From Glutamicibacter uratoxydans (GTDB lineage Bacteria; Actinomycetota; Actinomycetes; Actinomycetales; Micrococcaceae): DNA of 64,000 nucleotides. The position numbers and the translations under genes were made by a program. Shown one piece after another: positions 38,469 to 46,668 of this stretch. Position 1 is the first letter of the stretch. Every line of letters starts with the position of its first letter. The stretch is taken from assembly GCF_006539925.1 (NCBI RefSeq), contig NZ_BJNY01000015.1, forward strand, positions 1 to 64,000, read 5' to 3'. Under the pieces are notes generated by a model. That model saw only the letters and a program-made list of their open reading frames with translations. It was not told the DNA's origin and made no database searches.

Positions 38469-40061
38469 CTAGTGGATGGTCACAAAACCATGAAGATTCA
38501 GCGCATTTGCCAGCTCCACCCGGTCATCGAGTTCCACGTCGATTCCTGCGACATCTTGGCTGACTTCGTGTCCGCGGCCTGCAACGAGGATCGCGTCGTT
38601 TTCCGCCGCCAAACTCACAGCAAACTCTACGGCTTTGGCCCGTGGCGCGAGGTTGAAAAGCTGCACCTTCGGACGTTCTGAGTCGATCACCTGCTGGGCT
38701 CCGGCGGCCACCTGGGCGCGGATCGGAGCAGGGTCTTCGCTGTGCGGGTCATCGTCGGTGACAATCACGATGTCTGCGTGGCGCGCCGCCACCGCGCCCA
38801 TGTCCGGACGCTTGGTCTTGTCCCGGTCTCCGGTGGCGCCGAAGACGATGATGCGCCGGCCGTCTGAGCCCGGGCGCATTGAATCCAAGGCCTTGGCAAT
38901 GGCGTCGGAGTTGTGAGCGAAGTCCACCACCGCTACCGGGGCGTGGCCGACGACCTGCATGCGGCCGGGCACCGCCACCGAGAGCGGGTCATTGGCGTCC
39001 AGTGCTGCCTGCAGCGCGTCCAGCTCGACGCCGCTGGCAAGGACCATCAACACCGCCAGCGCCGCATTGGCCACGTTGAACATGCCAGGCAGCGCAGTGC
39101 GTGCGCTGATGCTGCGCCCGTCGCGGTGCAGCAGGGTGAAGCTGTGGCCCAGGGCGAAGTGTTCCAGCTCGATGACCCGCCAGTCGGCCTTGTCATTGGC
39201 TTCGTCCAGGCTCAGTGATTCGGTGGGCACCAGCGCGCGCTGGGCCAGCTGCACCCCGTAGTCGTCGTCGACCAGCACCACTGCGCGCTGGCTGTGGGCC
39301 GGGGTGAAAAGCTGCGCCTTGGTCTCGAAGTACTCCTGCATGCTGCCGTGCAGATCCAGATGGTCCTGGGTGAGGTTGGTGTAGCCTGCCACCGCAAAGC
39401 GCAGCGCGTCCACGCGCCCGTAGCTGAGCGAATGGCTGGAGACCTCCATGGCCACCGACTGCACCTGCTGTTCGGCCATGCGGGCCAGCACACCGTGCAG
39501 CTGGGTGGACTCGGGGGTGGTGAGCACGCTGGGAATGATCTGCCCGCGGGCGGACATCTCAATGGTCCCCACCAGTCCGGTCTCCACGCCCAGGGCATCG
39601 AGGATGGATCGGATCATGAAGGTGGTGGTGGTCTTGCCGTTGGTGCCGGTCACGCCCAACAGCTGCGGGCTGCGCTCGGCGGTGCCGTAGACCCGCTGCG
39701 CAGCGGCCGCGGCGATCTTGCGAACATTGTCCACACTGGCCACCGGCAGTCCAAAGCCTTCGCCCAGGTGGCCGAGCCCGGCCTGGTCGGTAATCACTGC
39801 GGTGGCCCCGTTGGCCGCCGCGGTGGCGGCGAACTCGGCCCCGTGGCGCTTGGCGCCGGAGATGGCGAGGAATACGTCGCCGGGCTGGACTACCTGCGGG
39901 TTTAGGGCGACGCCCAGAATCCTGGGATTGTCCGTTGCTCCCGCCGCGGTCCGCTGACCGCCGATGGCTGCGCAGAGATCGTCGAAAAAGATGGTGGAGA
40001 CGTCCTGTGGACGCAGATGCCGTTCCAGCTCGCGGGGCGTGCCGGGTTCCTGGACTACCAA
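38469..40061 (-). CDS. murE: UDP-MurNAc-dipeptide ligase MurE (likely L-lysine type)
   Basis: Adds the third residue of the stem peptide. The 530-residue ligase has P-loop GVTGTNGKTTTTFM, YTNLTQDHLDLHGSM and DFAHNSDAIAKAL. The specificity loop reads DDPHSEDP at residues 437-444. Diaminopimelate-adding MurE enzymes have DNPR here, with the arginine contacting the extra carboxylate, so this enzyme probably adds L-lysine, as in the Arthrobacter group. The only plausible start is TTG 40061, which overlaps the ftsI stop by seven bases and is preceded by a purine-rich AGAAGAAA. Confidence 0.94.
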   Translation of the reverse strand: MVVQEPGTPRELERHLRPQDVSTIFFDDLCAAIGGQRTAAGATDNPRILGVALNPQVVQPGDVFLAISGAKRHGAEFAATAAANGATAVITDQAGLGHLGEGFGLPVASVDNVRKIAAAAAQRVYGTAERSPQLLGVTGTNGKTTTTFMIRSILDALGVETGLVGTIEMSARGQIIPSVLTTPESTQLHGVLARMAEQQVQSVAMEVSSHSLSYGRVDALRFAVAGYTNLTQDHLDLHGSMQEYFETKAQLFTPAHSQRAVVLVDDDYGVQLAQRALVPTESLSLDEANDKADWRVIELEHFALGHSFTLLHRDGRSISARTALPGMFNVANAALAVLMVLASGVELDALQAALDANDPLSVAVPGRMQVVGHAPVAVVDFAHNSDAIAKALDSMRPGSDGRRIIVFGATGDRDKTKRPDMGAVAARHADIVIVTDDDPHSEDPAPIRAQVAAGAQQVIDSERPKVQLFNLAPRAKAVEFAVSLAAENDAILVAGRGHEVSQDVAGIDVELDDRVELANALNLHGFVTIH

Positions 40062-41872
40062 GGTTTCTTCTGTTCCTTACCTATAAAGGCGTCGTACGCC
40101 TCAGATTCGGTCGTGCTCGGTGGCACATTGTATGTATGCAGGGTGTGGCTCATGACCTCGGTGAAGGTGTCGGCCACCGAGAACTGCTTCCAGTCGCCCT
40201 TCGGGCGGTACATCGTGGCGACCACTACGTACTGTGGATCATCCAGCGGTGCGACGCCGGCGAAGGAATAGGTGTAGCCGTCGTAGCCGCCGTTGGGTCC
40301 AGCCGCCTGGCCGGTACCGGTCTTACCGCCGACGCGGTAGCCCGGTATCTTCATTTTAGTACCGGTGCCGTGTTCGACGACGCCCTCCATGAGCTTGAGC
40401 ATCTCGGCGGCGGTGGATTCCTTCACCACGCGCTCCTCTTTGGGATTCGCCGGGTCGGAAATCGAGCCGTCCTCATTCTTGTACCCCGAGATGAGGCTTG
40501 GCTGGATGCGCACGCCGCCATTGGCCAGGGTCTGGAAGATCGCCGCGGTATGCAGCGCCGACTGCGAATAGCCCTGTCCGAACTGGGTGGTGTACTGCTG
40601 GCGGCGGTCCCAGTTCTCCGGCGAGGCCAGCTGGCCGGCGGTGGCGCCGTTCAGGCCCACATCGATGGGCGAGCCCAGGCCGAAGGCGCGCATGTAGTCA
40701 TAGCGGGTCTTGCTGCTGATCTTGTTGCCCACCATCACGGTGCCGGTGTTGTAGGAGCGGGCGAAGATGCCGGCGGCGGTCATGTCATAGGTGGCGTGTT
40801 CCAAGGAGTCGTGAATAGTTTCCTTGGTGAAGGTCTTGGCGTTGGGCACGGTGAACGCATCGGTGGGCTTGACCGCCCCGGCGTCGATGGCCGCCGCAAA
40901 AGTCGCGGCCTTGCCTGTGGAACCAGGCTCGAAAGCGCGGGTTACGGACACCGAACGGCGGAATTCAGGATCGGTGGCGCCGGGATTGTTCGGATCCAGC
41001 TCTGCGGAGTCGCCGATGGCCAGCAGCTTGCCGGTCTTGACCTCTTCCACAATGACGGTGACCCAGTCGGCGTTGAACTGCTTGCGCTTGGCTTCCGCGG
41101 CGCGCTGCGCCTCGTACTGGATGTCCGAGTCGAGGGTCAGCATGATGTCCTGCCCGTTCACAGCTGGAGTTTCATCCAGGTCGGTGGTCGGGATGCGCAC
41201 GCCGTCGGCGCTGACTTCGTAGCTTCGCTTGCCCGGGGTGCCGGCCAGGTGCTTTTCCTGGCTCAGTTCCAGGCCTTCGGCGCCGACGACGCCGGTCTGA
41301 TCTTCGGAGTTTCGGACGAAGCCCAGCAGCGGGCCTGCAATGACGCCCTGCGGGTACTGGCGCTCGCTGCGCAGCTGGGAGGACAGGCGCGGGATGCCGA
41401 TTTCCATGGCCTCGTTGCGCACCTCGGGGGTGACGCTCTTGGCGATGACAACATAGCCCTTTGGCTTGGCGCCGTTCTGCGGGCGGATGGCTTTGGTCAG
41501 CTCATCGACGTCCTGGTCCAGCACCTCGGACAGTTCCTTGATCGCCTGTTCCCAGGAAATCTGTTCGCGCACATTGGAGCCGTCGCGCTTCTTGCGGCGG
41601 ATCTGCTCCGTCTGCTTGCGCTGGTCCAAAACCAGGTCGTAACGGTCCACCGAAACCGCCAGCGTGGTCCCGTTCTTGTCGAGGATCGAGCCGCGGTTCG
41701 GCTGAATGACTTCGGTTCGGCTGCGGTTCTGCTGCGCGGTGTCGGCAACTGCGCTCATGTTAATCCCCTGCACCCAGAACAGGCGCAGAGCAATCACCAC
41801 CAGCAGCGTGAGCGACAACAGCAGGACGAAGCGCATGCGCTTCTTCGCGGTATTGATAATCGACGAACTCAC
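40055..41872 (-). CDS. ftsI: Septal peptidoglycan transpeptidase FtsI (PBP3)
   Basis: Class B penicillin-binding protein that cross-links septal wall with FtsW. The 605 residues have one N-terminal membrane helix (about 15-35), a dimerisation domain with NRGSILDKNGTTLA, and a transpeptidase domain. The three active-site motifs are Ser318-Thr-Gly-Lys321 in EPGSTGKAATF, SYN in RSYNTG, and KTG in GGKTGTGQ. There are no PASTA repeats. The start is GTG 41872, 75 bases after the ftsL-like gene. Confidence 0.96.
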   Translation of the reverse strand: MSSSIINTAKKRMRFVLLLSLTLLVVIALRLFWVQGINMSAVADTAQQNRSRTEVIQPNRGSILDKNGTTLAVSVDRYDLVLDQRKQTEQIRRKKRDGSNVREQISWEQAIKELSEVLDQDVDELTKAIRPQNGAKPKGYVVIAKSVTPEVRNEAMEIGIPRLSSQLRSERQYPQGVIAGPLLGFVRNSEDQTGVVGAEGLELSQEKHLAGTPGKRSYEVSADGVRIPTTDLDETPAVNGQDIMLTLDSDIQYEAQRAAEAKRKQFNADWVTVIVEEVKTGKLLAIGDSAELDPNNPGATDPEFRRSVSVTRAFEPGSTGKAATFAAAIDAGAVKPTDAFTVPNAKTFTKETIHDSLEHATYDMTAAGIFARSYNTGTVMVGNKISSKTRYDYMRAFGLGSPIDVGLNGATAGQLASPENWDRRQQYTTQFGQGYSQSALHTAAIFQTLANGGVRIQPSLISGYKNEDGSISDPANPKEERVVKESTAAEMLKLMEGVVEHGTGTKMKIPGYRVGGKTGTGQAAGPNGGYDGYTYSFAGVAPLDDPQYVVVATMYRPKGDWKQFSVADTFTEVMSHTLHTYNVPPSTTESEAYDAFIGKEQKKPW

Positions 41873-41947
41873 GCAGAACCTAACTTTCCGTCAACCTGAA
41901 TTTCTAGCGGTGGTGAACCGTTCGTGACCAAGCTTAGAAAGACAAGC

Positions 41948-42709
41948 CTAGTTCGTTGGGGATTTCATGTTTGGCGCTGGAATCGTGCCCCCGTTGAGTT
42001 CCGCATTGGTGAATTCTGGGCGTCCGTCCTCGTTCACCTTGCGATCCACAGTGGCCGGCGCCTTTGCGGCATCGGAATCCGTGGTCTTCGCCTCTGCCTT
42101 TTTGCCCACTGACGTCTGCGGAGTCTGTGACTTGGCTTCCTGCTTTTCAGGCTTGGCCTTGGCCTTGGCGCCGTTGATCGGCTCGCCCGGCAGCGGAAGC
42201 GTCTCATACTTCTGCTTGGCTTCTTCGCCCTTGACCGCGTCCTCTGCCTGCTGGGTGATCTTCCCCTCAGTGAGGTCGATCATGCCCGGTGCGCTCGGTG
42301 CAACCAGTCCAAGATCCTTGGCCTTCTTGGCCAGCGCCTGGGGCGCGGAGAGCGACTGGGCTTCCTTGAGCAGTGCCTGGTTTTCCTGCGACAGCGCACG
42401 TTCTTGGTTGCGCAGCGAAACGATGTCGTACTGGCGCTGGGCTACCGAGGTATTCATCAGCACCAAGGTGACAATCAGGCCGACGAAGAGCATCACCATG
42501 ACCACGGAGGTCACTACCACCGAACGCTTGTTGCCCTGGGTGATCCGCGGCACCAGGGAGAGGGTGACGCGATGCGGCGAGTCGACGACCGGCAGGTCGC
42601 TAGCTGGAACGGGCTCTGGGCGCACCGCACGGGCAACATTGCCGTCAACCATGGCTTGTGCGGTGACGGCGGCATTCTTCTGCACGCGGCGCTGGGCTCG
42701 TTGGCTCAT
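41948..42709 (-). CDS. ftsL: FtsL-like septum protein with long charged tail
   Basis: Position between rsmH and ftsI and topology identify it as the FtsL-type divisome protein. It has a basic cytoplasmic part, one membrane helix (about 63-86) and a heptad-like coiled coil (about 92-122, VSLRNQERALSQENQALLKEA). Beyond the usual FtsL length it carries about 110 residues of Lys/Ala/Glu/Pro low-complexity sequence outside the membrane. The start at ATG 42709 is fixed by a strong GAGGAG site. It begins one base after the rsmH stop. A start at 42763 would add 18 residues read inside rsmH and is unlikely. Confidence 0.82.
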   Translation of the reverse strand: MSQRAQRRVQKNAAVTAQAMVDGNVARAVRPEPVPASDLPVVDSPHRVTLSLVPRITQGNKRSVVVTSVVMVMLFVGLIVTLVLMNTSVAQRQYDIVSLRNQERALSQENQALLKEAQSLSAPQALAKKAKDLGLVAPSAPGMIDLTEGKITQQAEDAVKGEEAKQKYETLPLPGEPINGAKAKAKPEKQEAKSQTPQTSVGKKAEAKTTDSDAAKAPATVDRKVNEDGRPEFTNAELNGGTIPAPNMKSPTN

Positions 42710-42710
42710 G

Positions 42711-43703
42711 CTAGCTCCTCTTAAGAACTCGTTCCACGGCCCGAAGTCGGGCCGAGGCTGCACGGGAATTTTCTGCTATTTCAGCTTCGCTGGGCTTTTC
42801 GGTGCCCTTGGTCAGCACCCTGAATTCCGCTTTGTGCTCTTCGAGCTCTACTGGGAATCCTGGAGGGGCCGAGGATGTTGATCCTTGGACGAAGTGGCGT
42901 TTGGTGATCTTGTCTTCCAAGGAGTGATAGCTCATGACCACCACTCGGCCGCCGACGTTCAAGGACTGCATTGCCGCCGGAATCGCACGTTCCAACACGT
43001 CCAATTCTTCGTTGACTGCGATGCGCAAGGCCTGGAAGGTCCGCTTGGCGGGGTGTCCGTGGTTTCGGGCCGCCGCTGCCGGAACCACCGAACGGATCAC
43101 ATCCACCAGCTGCGCGGTGGTGGTTATTCGTTCTTTGGCACGGGCCTCGACGATCGCAGTTGAAATGCGTCCGGCGAACTTTTCCTCGCCCCATTGGCGA
43201 ATGATCCGCAGCAGCTCGTCGCGTTCCAGGTCATTGACGAGATCCTCTGCTGTCGGTCCAACTGAGGTGTCCATGCGCATATCCAGCGGCGCGTCGTAGG
43301 AATAGGCGAAGCCGCGTTCACGCTCGTCAAGCTGCAGGGATGAGACACCTAGGTCGAAGAGCACGCCGTCGACACCCGGATATCCGAGGTCTTTGACGAC
43401 GTCGGCAATTTCGTCGTAGACGGCGTGGACCAAATCCATGCGGTCCTGGAATGGCGCCAGCCGCGCACCGGCCAGTGCGTGGGCCTGCTCGTCACGGTCT
43501 AGGCCGATCAAGTGAAGATTATCGAAGCGCTGGAGGACGGCCTCCGAGTGGCCGCCCATTCCCAGGGTGCAGTCGACGACAACAGCTTCGCGTCCTTCTG
43601 CATTGGCCCGCTCAACTCCTGGTGCAAGCAGATTGACGCAACGGTCCAGAAGTACTGGAACATGTCGTTCGGATGCTGGTCGCTGGGAATCCTGATTCGG
43701 CAC
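42711..43703 (-). CDS. rsmH: 16S rRNA (cytosine-1402-N4)-methyltransferase
   Basis: Methylates C1402 in the decoding centre of 16S rRNA. The 330 residues include HVPVLLDRC at the start, SAM-binding [33 protein letters not shown], the inserted [15 protein letters not shown] segment and the C-terminal [14 protein letters not shown]. The GTG start has an AAGGGGG site. A 171-base gap separates it from mraZ, unusually long in this compact cluster and containing an inverted repeat. Confidence 0.96.
   Translation of the reverse strand: MPNQDSQRPASERHVPVLLDRCVNLLAPGVERANAEGREAVVVDCTLGMGGHSEAVLQRFDNLHLIGLDRDEQAHALAGARLAPFQDRMDLVHAVYDEIADVVKDLGYPGVDGVLFDLGVSSLQLDERERGFAYSYDAPLDMRMDTSVGPTAEDLVNDLERDELLRIIRQWGEEKFAGRISTAIVEARAKERITTTAQLVDVIRSVVPAAAARNHGHPAKRTFQALRIAVNEELDVLERAIPAAMQSLNVGGRVVVMSYHSLEDKITKRHFVQGSTSSAPPGFPVELEEHKAEFRVLTKGTEKPSEAEIAENSRAASARLRAVERVLKRS
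42715..42720 (-). promoter_or_regulatory. Ribosome-binding site of the ftsL-like gene
   Basis: GAGGAG on the minus strand lies five bases before ATG 42709 and just before the rsmH stop codon. It decides the start of the downstream gene and implies coupled translation. Confidence 0.75.
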
Positions 43704-43772
43704 TGCGCCCCCTTTTCGCGTTCAAATCTGTTGCTGAGATCAGATCCCCCTCCAACCCTTTGGCGGTGAACT

Positions 43773-43802
43773 GTTCTGGCTCCGGGGAAGTGAAGCCAGA
43801 AC
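43773..43802 (-). other. Stem-loop between mraZ and rsmH
   Basis: A perfect 9-bp inverted repeat (43773-43781 with 43794-43802) with a 12-base loop lies mid-gap. A second complementary pair, TGAGATC at 43735-43741 and GATCTCA at 43826-43832, encloses it. No T-run follows, so attenuation or RNA processing is more likely than full termination. Confidence 0.5.
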
Positions 43803-43874
43803 ATTTCCCCCTCAAGGTGGCTGGAGATCTCATCCCAGCATCGGCTACGTGGTTGATGTCCGGCGGTCGAACAA

Positions 43875-44288
43875 TCAATCCTCGTCAGTGTCGGAAAATG
43901 CTTCTTCCTGTTCCTGCAAGTACTGCTGCCAGGCTGCTGTATCCCAGATTTCGATACGGTTGCCCGCTCCGATAACTGTGACTTCACGATCCAGTCCCCC
44001 ATAGGTTCGGAGAATCTGAGGAATCGTGACACGGCCTTGCTTATCTGGAACCTCGTCTGAAGCACCAGACAAGAACACACGCGCATAGTCTCTGGCTTTT
44101 CGAGAAGTTAAAGATGCTTGAGCCAATTGCTCGTGTTGCTTCTCGAATTCTCGTTGGCTGAAAACGTAGATGCAGCGCTCCTGTCCACGTGTGAGCACAA
44201 GTCCATAGGACAACTCGTCACGGTACTTAGCAGGCAGAATGAGGCGGCCCTTTTCATCCAAGCGTGGTGTGTAAGTTCCAAGGAACAT
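43875..44288 (-). CDS. mraZ: Transcriptional regulator MraZ
   Basis: Repressor of the division and wall cluster. The 137 residues hold two SpoVT-AbrB halves: [20 protein letters not shown] with KYRDEL, and [19 protein letters not shown]. MraZ forms a ring-shaped oligomer that binds short direct repeats in front of its own gene, and such repeats are present just upstream. I chose ATG 44288, the conserved MFLG start. An in-frame GTG at 44294 lies two codons earlier. It is the first gene of the cluster. Confidence 0.95.
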   Translation of the reverse strand: MFLGTYTPRLDEKGRLILPAKYRDELSYGLVLTRGQERCIYVFSQREFEKQHEQLAQASLTSRKARDYARVFLSGASDEVPDKQGRVTIPQILRTYGGLDREVTVIGAGNRIEIWDTAAWQQYLQEQEEAFSDTDED

Positions 44289-44330
44289 GCACACCGCCTT
44301 TCACGAAATGTGGTCGGAATCCCCAATTCC

Positions 44331-44366
44331 CTCTACTGCACTCCACTTTACTCCACAACCCTCCAC
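44331..44366 (-). promoter_or_regulatory. MraZ operator: four 10-bp-spaced repeats
   Basis: On the minus strand GTGGAG occurs at 44366-44361, 44356-44351 and 44346-44341, and GTAGAG at 44336-44331, each separated by four bases. A degenerate TTGGGG at 44326-44321 keeps the same spacing. Evenly spaced direct repeats one helical turn apart in front of mraZ are the known binding pattern of MraZ. Confidence 0.82.
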
Positions 44367-44372
44367 TGTCAA
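44345..44372 (-). promoter_or_regulatory. mraZ: mraZ promoter
   Basis: A consensus TTGACA (44372-44367) and TAAAGT (44350-44345) are separated by 16 bases, predicting transcription from about 44338. The first two operator repeats fill the spacer exactly and the third overlaps the -10, so a bound MraZ ring would block polymerase. Confidence 0.78.
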
Positions 44373-44714
44373 CGCGCCAACTGGGGTATCCCGAATGTTT
44401 AGAGATAAAAATGAGCGTATTTTCCAAGGTTTCTGGACGTTTTCGCAGTGGAGGGATCGGGAACTCCCTCGACTGCCACAAGCCCAGCAACATGCCTAGA
44501 ACGGAAGTTCTTTCCCGTATTTCCGCGGATGACTGAACGAGTGGACCAGAATGGAGGACGATGGGGAGGAAAGTGGAGCGCTTTGGATAGGCGCTTTCGG
44601 ACCTGAACCCTTGGAGTATGCCGAGAATCGCAACTCGCATTTTTCCGTGTGTCGATTGCACGCTGCGCGAAGGGCACGTGAACCTTGTCTGCTGCGCCGG
44701 CCGATAGCGGGCAT
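44373..44714. other. Gene-free stretch upstream of the mraZ promoter
   Basis: About 340 bases with no open frame that looks like a gene: candidate frames have no family resemblance, no ribosome site and overlap regulatory DNA. Isolated GTGGAG copies occur on the plus strand at 44449-44454 and 44573-44578, opposite in direction to the operator and not periodically spaced. I see nothing else definite in it. Confidence 0.6.
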
Positions 44715-44749
44715 AAAAAAATGAGGTGCAACCGATGTGGTTGCACCTC
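44715..44749 (-). terminator. Terminator of the DUF3040 gene
   Basis: A perfect 11-bp stem (44723-44733 with 44739-44749) is followed on the minus strand by seven T (44721-44715). It ends the DUF3040 transcript before the mraZ promoter. Confidence 0.9.
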
Positions 44750-44766
44750 GCTTGAAACTAGTTGTC

Positions 44767-45150
44767 TCAGCCGTCAGACTGGTCTCGCTTACGCTGGTTC
44801 CATTTCTCTTCAAGCCCGGACATAAATTGGGAGTTGCTGCCCGATGCAGCCTTTGCGCCATGGACCCGCGCCTGGCCAACCTTCCCCGTTGCCGATTTCT
44901 TTAGCGCCAACATGACTCCACCGAACATCACTGCAAAGCCAATGACTCCTACGACGATGAGTTGCTGGGAAATACCGAACAATAGGCCAGCGAGCCCAAG
45001 GATCACTAAAAGGATGCCTAGAGCAATGTTTCGGGTTGAAAGCCGCCCCGTGCTAGCTGGGGCTTTCATGTTGGAGGCAAAGCGACGGTCTTCATGCAGC
45101 TGCTTTTCCAACTGCTCCAACAGACGCTGCTCGTGTTCCGATAGCGGCAT
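44767..45150 (-). CDS. DUF3040 membrane protein
   Basis: A 127-residue actinobacterial protein with the DUF3040 opening MPLSEHEQRLLEQLEKQL, a short basic region, two membrane helices (about 41-60 and 64-83) and a charged cytoplasmic tail ending KWNQRKRDQSDG. Function unknown; mycobacteria carry a relative (Rv2169c) close to mraZ, so its place upstream of the division cluster is conserved. The start at ATG 45150 is set by an AAGGAGAAGG site; a start at 45204 would add 18 unlikely residues. It has its own terminator. Confidence 0.88.
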   Translation of the reverse strand: MPLSEHEQRLLEQLEKQLHEDRRFASNMKAPASTGRLSTRNIALGILLVILGLAGLLFGISQQLIVVGVIGFAVMFGGVMLALKKSATGKVGQARVHGAKAASGSNSQFMSGLEEKWNQRKRDQSDG

Positions 45151-45329
45151 CGCCTTCTCCTTCCAATGACTTTCTAGACGGTCATTCACCATCCCCCAGT
45201 TCAACGCATGACCTCGGAATTAAGTTCCCAGACCGGTGCTTGAACCTACTTCAAGGATAGTCTCTTTTGACTCTACCCTGCCAGTTGATCTTCCACACTG
45301 TTAACTAATACATAGGTACCGATAGGCGG

Positions 45330-46508
45330 CTATTTATCCTTCGTGTCCAAAAAACGCGCCGGGCCAAGTGAAGACTGCGGAAATTTCTGGATAATGAGAT
45401 CCACGACCCGCTCGGCATCCCTCGTCTTTTCCTCCATCGGGTCCAAGCTCAGCTGGATTCCACTTTGGGGACTCTCCAACCGCTCAGCTTTAACCCCCAG
45501 CAAACGAATTGGCTGTTTGAGCGGGAAGAGATGCCTGAGCAACAGATTGGCTTCTTTTCCAATGGCTGAAGAAGAATCAGTGGCCGCCGCGAGTGTCCTG
45601 CTCCGATTAACCGTGCTGAAGTCCTGGTATTTGACTTTGATCCCAATGGACCGCGTGCTCTTGTCTTGGGCACGCAGCCGCTGGCCCAAGCGGTGGCCGA
45701 GCTTAAGTAGTTCGTGCTCGAGAATGTCCGGGGACCAGATGTCTTCAGAGAAAGTGTGTTCCGCAGAAATGCTTTTTTCTTCACGTATGGGTTGAACTGG
45801 GCGGTCGTCGATCCCCTGCGCCAGCAGATAGAGCCCCCGGCCATGCTCTCCGAAGTGCTGGGCTAGCCGCTTCTCACCCATCTGCGCGAGTTGTGCCACG
45901 GTATCTATTCCCAGTGAATGCAACGACTGCGCCGTACGCTTTCCCACACCCCACATCTTCGAGACGGGCAGCTGATGGAGAAACTCAACGGTACGCTCTG
46001 GCGGTACGACAGTTAAACCGTTCGGCTTCGCGTAGCTAGAAGCTAACTTCGCAACGAATTTGTTCTTGGCGATGCCTACGCTCGACGGCAGACCGAACCT
46101 GCTGGCGATTTCTTCTCGAATGCTTTTGGCAATGGCGACCGGCCCACCGAGCATTCGCATGCTGCCGGTGACATCGAGGAAAGCTTCGTCGACGCTGACC
46201 TGCTCCACCAACGGGGTAATCGATTGCAGATAGCCAATGATCTGTCGAGAAAACTGATAATACTGCTCGTGCCGCGGCTCGATAATCACAGCTTCCGGCA
46301 TCAGCGCCATCGCCTGATTCATCGGCATGGCAGAGTGCACACCGCGAGCGCGGCAATCATAAGAGGCGGAGAGAACAACGCTTCTACCACCAGGGTATCC
46401 GACGATGACCGGTTGACCGATCAATTCCGGATGACTCAAGAGCTCTACGGAAACAAAAAACGCGTCCATATCGACATGGAGAATCGCTCGTTGTTCGTGC
46501 TCGGCCAT
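45330..46508 (-). CDS. dinB: DNA polymerase IV (Y-family, DinB)
   Basis: Error-prone translesion polymerase. The 392 residues have the catalytic HVDMDAFFVSVE and SVDEAFLDVTGSM motifs, KNKFVAKLASSYAKPNG in the thumb/palm, and the little-finger domain with KSTRSIGIKVKYQDF. QLSLD near the C-terminus resembles a beta-clamp binding peptide. I chose ATG 46508: MAEHEQRAILHVDMD is the usual beginning, and TAGACT lies seven bases upstream with no Shine-Dalgarno. The GTG or other start at 46562 would add 18 residues across the promoter. A LexA-like box overlaps the -35 region. Confidence 0.94.
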   Translation of the reverse strand: MAEHEQRAILHVDMDAFFVSVELLSHPELIGQPVIVGYPGGRSVVLSASYDCRARGVHSAMPMNQAMALMPEAVIIEPRHEQYYQFSRQIIGYLQSITPLVEQVSVDEAFLDVTGSMRMLGGPVAIAKSIREEIASRFGLPSSVGIAKNKFVAKLASSYAKPNGLTVVPPERTVEFLHQLPVSKMWGVGKRTAQSLHSLGIDTVAQLAQMGEKRLAQHFGEHGRGLYLLAQGIDDRPVQPIREEKSISAEHTFSEDIWSPDILEHELLKLGHRLGQRLRAQDKSTRSIGIKVKYQDFSTVNRSRTLAAATDSSSAIGKEANLLLRHLFPLKQPIRLLGVKAERLESPQSGIQLSLDPMEEKTRDAERVVDLIIQKFPQSSLGPARFLDTKDK

Positions 46509-46515
46509 ACAAACA

Positions 46516-46521
46516 AGTCTA
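46516..46521 (-). promoter_or_regulatory. -10 hexamer for leaderless dinB
   Basis: TAGACT on the minus strand is seven bases before the dinB ATG. Confidence 0.5.
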
Positions 46522-46539
46522 ACTGCGCACCATAAATAT

Positions 46540-46555
46540 TCGAAAGTGCATTCGA
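46540..46555 (-). promoter_or_regulatory. LexA-like (SOS) box before dinB
   Basis: TCGAAAGTGCATTCGA is a 16-base near palindrome that matches the gram-positive LexA consensus TCGAAC-n4-GTTCGA at 10 of 12 fixed positions. It sits where the -35 would be, 17 bases before the -10, so a bound repressor would block dinB. Confidence 0.6.
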
Positions 46556-46668
46556 AAATCAATCGCGGCCTATCTCACCCGGGCCGGGTTTGCGTACCGT
46601 CGCCGCGGCACATTCCCGGTACAGTTGATAATAGACACCTAGTTCGAACCGCGTAGAAATGAATTTGC

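Noticed and set aside
44566-44574. GAGGAAAGT, as in the conserved core of RNase P RNA
   Set aside because: The match stops after nine bases, the other universal RNase P segments are missing, and the gene-free stretch lacks the expected long-range pairing.
44254-44746. Overlapping minus-strand frames of 115-135 residues upstream of mraZ
   Set aside because: They run across the mraZ promoter and operator and the DUF3040 terminator, and have no family resemblance.
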